Origin: Diphasiastrum complanatum
Taxonomy: Eukaryota > Streptophyta > Lycopodiopsida > Lycopodiales > Lycopodiaceae
Direction: 5' to 3'
DNA length: 64,000 nt
Assembly (NCBI GenBank): GCA_029204225.1
Contig: CM055097.1
Coordinates: 38,989,106-39,053,105, forward strand
Shown: positions 62,235 through 64,000 of the stretch, piece by piece
Layout: each line of letters opens with the position of its first letter
Position numbering within the stretch: the first letter of the stretch is position 1
Notes under the pieces: model-generated
Seen by the model: the letters and a program-made list of their open reading frames with translations, nothing else
What the model was told of the DNA's origin: nothing
Database searches by the model: none
Made by a program: the position numbers and the translations under genes

Positions 62235-63230
62235 GGAGTTGGGGCCCTCGGATATGGGAGCATCACGGGGGCCCATCCACACCATCTACGTATTGGGGTT
62301 TGGAATTGTAATGGTATACACTCTTCATCTACTGTCGGCGACCTTATGGATTTCATCACAGATAGAGATAGTATGTTCTTTATGGAGACACATGAGAACC
62401 ATACCAGAGGCCTACCTACATTCTCAGGCTACAGGCGGGACTAAATATACAGAGCAAAGGCGAGATCCACGAGCAATAGAGGTTCAAGTGAGGTCACATG
62501 GTTATACAGAGAGTCACTACATTCGACTACAGAGTTTATCAGACATGACGAGTATGCACGATATATATGGGTCCATCACCTTGGACGTGATATCGGATTG
62601 GCCAGAGATCTCTTCATTGCTGCGTGCTACTTCCCTCCAAAGAACTCTTCTTATGTGGAGGGCATTGACTCTCCATTCACTGATCTCTCCACAGACATTA
62701 TCAAATTCTCAGACCGAGGTTCTATTCTTCTTATTGGTGATTTTAACGCCAGAACAGCTACGCGGCATGTAGAGTTCCATGATGTTGATGATCGCCTACG
62801 CATACGAGCCATCGATTGTGATGATATGGCAGTTACCAAGACTTCAACCGACGCACTGGGACCTACCATTGGATACGGTGAATATCTGTTGCAGCTAGGA
62901 GAAGTTCACGAGCTAGCCATTTATACTAGTTTAGTCTGCTGGGCTGATTCAGACAGCTACACATGCTACCCTCATAGTGGTGGGTATAGTGTTGTTGACT
63001 ATCTTATGGGGTCACCATCTTTCATTCCACTGATATCACACTTTGTGAGGTCATTCCCACTACTCTCTGATCACTCCTTTTTATACTTCCACCTAGGCTC
63101 TGTCCCGACTTCACGATCTCCACCTCGTTCCTCCATTACATGTGCTCACAGATATACCTTCGCTCACCCCTACACTGAGACTTACCAGGAAGCCCTTGTT
63201 TCTTTACTCCATCACTTCCCGCATGATAGC
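62235..63230 (+). pseudogene. LINE F ORF2 endonuclease, truncated
   Basis: Directly in frame after the UAG: GVGALGYGSITGAHPHHLRI and GVWNCNGI (catalytic Asn), then frameshifts in 62,420-62,600. Open again at 62,598-63,230 with LFIAACYFPPKNSS, LIGDFNART, YSVVDYLMGS and LLSDHSFL. RT lies beyond the LTR insertion and is lost. Confidence 0.85.
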
Positions 63231-63567
63231 TGTTACGAGCTCGTAACCAGTGCCGAACCCTAGAGAACACAGATAGGTCAGATACCACAGTCAGGGTCGT
63301 GTCCAACGTACATGACCAACAGGGCAAGACAGTGTGAGTAGTGTGCCTCAGCACGGTCCATAGCCATGGCAGGCCTAACACAGCCTAGGGACCCTGTCAG
63401 CAGGAAAGGGCTCCCAGTTGGGTCCCGACGTGCAGTCGGCCACGTCAGTGACACGTGGCCGACACTTGGCAGTTGCATGCTACCAGTCCTCACACTGGGC
63501 TAGGAGGGGCTTACTCTATATCAGGGAGTAGGCAAGGTTGGGTGGATCAGTTAGTGTTTGCCCTACA
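63231..63567 (+). repeat. LTR of a G3-family Gypsy
   Basis: 337 bp, the same length as the LTR at 51,309-51,645, with only scattered substitutions. Starts TGTTACGAGC and ends TTTGCCCTACA. Inserted into LINE F. No primer-binding site follows. Confidence 0.9.
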
Positions 63568-63569
63568 TT

Positions 63570-64000
63570 GTTCTCGGGAGAGATTGGCTCTACAGTTTAG
63601 AACCTTCCCTCCACAGAAACTATCAGGAGAACATTCTCAGCTTTCAGCATAAAGGCCGAGAGATCCAGTTGCATGGGGAGCATGATGTTCCCAACAGTCC
63701 TATGGTCTGCAGTTCAGAGCTCTGTCAGCTAATCGGAGACGAAGACCATCAGGTATTCTTATGTGACTTTCAGTTTATTCCTGAAGTTTCTATTTCCAGT
63801 TCTATTCAGCAGAAAATCAATAAATTAGAAACTTTATTGTCTAAATTTAAAGATGTTTTTCCTGAAGATTTGCCACATGGTTTACCACCTAGCAGAGAGG
63901 TAGATCATGTAATAAACCTAGTACCAAGTATAGCACCTGTTTCTAAACCTCCTTATCGGGTCAGCCGAACAGAGGATGAAGAAATAACTAAGCAGTTAAC
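63570..64000 (+). CDS. Gypsy pol: protease end into reverse transcriptase, partial
   Basis: Open to the window edge. VLGRDWLYSLEPSL is the protease C-terminal motif, right after the LTR. A linker follows, with NILSFQHKGREIQLHGEH. Then the RT start FKDVFPEDLPHGLPPSREVD and PVSKPPYRVSRTEDEEI, typical of Ty3/Gypsy. Gag and most of the protease are missing between LTR and pol, so the copy was internally deleted. Confidence 0.9.

Larger units (their letters stand above)
60901..63230 (+). mobile_element. LINE F, 5' portion, cut by a Gypsy LTR
   Basis: Begins directly after the tail of LINE E with about 50 bases before MPPRK at 60,947. It contains ORF1, the UAG junction (TAG 62,232-62,234) and ORF2 up to YQEALVSLLHHFPHDS, where the LTR at 63,231 interrupts it. 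It differs from LINE E enough to be another subfamily. Confidence 0.88.

Overview
The window looks like nuclear DNA from a land plant with a large, repeat-rich genome. The evidence is: Copia and chromodomain Gypsy LTR retrotransposons whose primer-binding sites match the plant initiator-Met tRNA, L1-like LINEs, hAT-type MITEs, long (CT)n tracts, and a host gene with GT-AG introns up to 11.8 kb. The intron sizes would suit a gymnosperm or fern, but the lineage cannot be fixed from sequence alone.

The only host gene I can identify is the 3' part of a cytosolic isoleucyl-tRNA synthetase gene on the minus strand. Seven phase-compatible exons lie between 42,399 and 23,628. Two of its introns are filled with transposons: 29,919-41,694 holds a chain of LINEs, and 24,245-29,549 holds Gypsy and LINE pieces. 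Neither its 5' half nor its last exon was found.

Layout. 1-1,920: decayed Copia element (minus). 4,200-5,600: second Copia gag relic. 6,320-7,854: unrecognised coding relic, with a possible distant relative at 10,490-11,941. 9,646-9,842: a palindromic repeat cluster. 12,950-14,538: LINE copy A, framed by microsatellites. 16,356-16,487: tRNA-like insert between direct repeats. 17,690-18,480: LINE ORF1 fragment. 20,060-20,580: poly-G, GA and GT tracts. 21,007-22,728: two MITEs with 8-bp target duplications. 23,628-42,399: the synthetase gene and its intronic transposons. 44,759-54,490: minus-strand Gypsy G2, broken by noncoding LTR element G1 and by the 3' end of Gypsy G3. 55,539-60,900: near-complete LINE E. 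60,901-63,230: LINE F. 63,231-64,000: another G3-type Gypsy that runs off the window.

The most interesting system is the LINE family. It has a coiled-coil/RRM-type ORF1 and then a single in-frame UAG, with no AUG before the endonuclease, so ORF2 may be made by stop-codon readthrough. It also has a conserved 3' hairpin with AATAAAGCTTTC, and tails of TTTC/TC repeats rather than poly(A). Copies sit end to end, each 5' end lying directly after the (CT)n tail of the previous copy, which suggests self-targeting to its own microsatellite tails. One copy shows a 5' inversion typical of twin priming.
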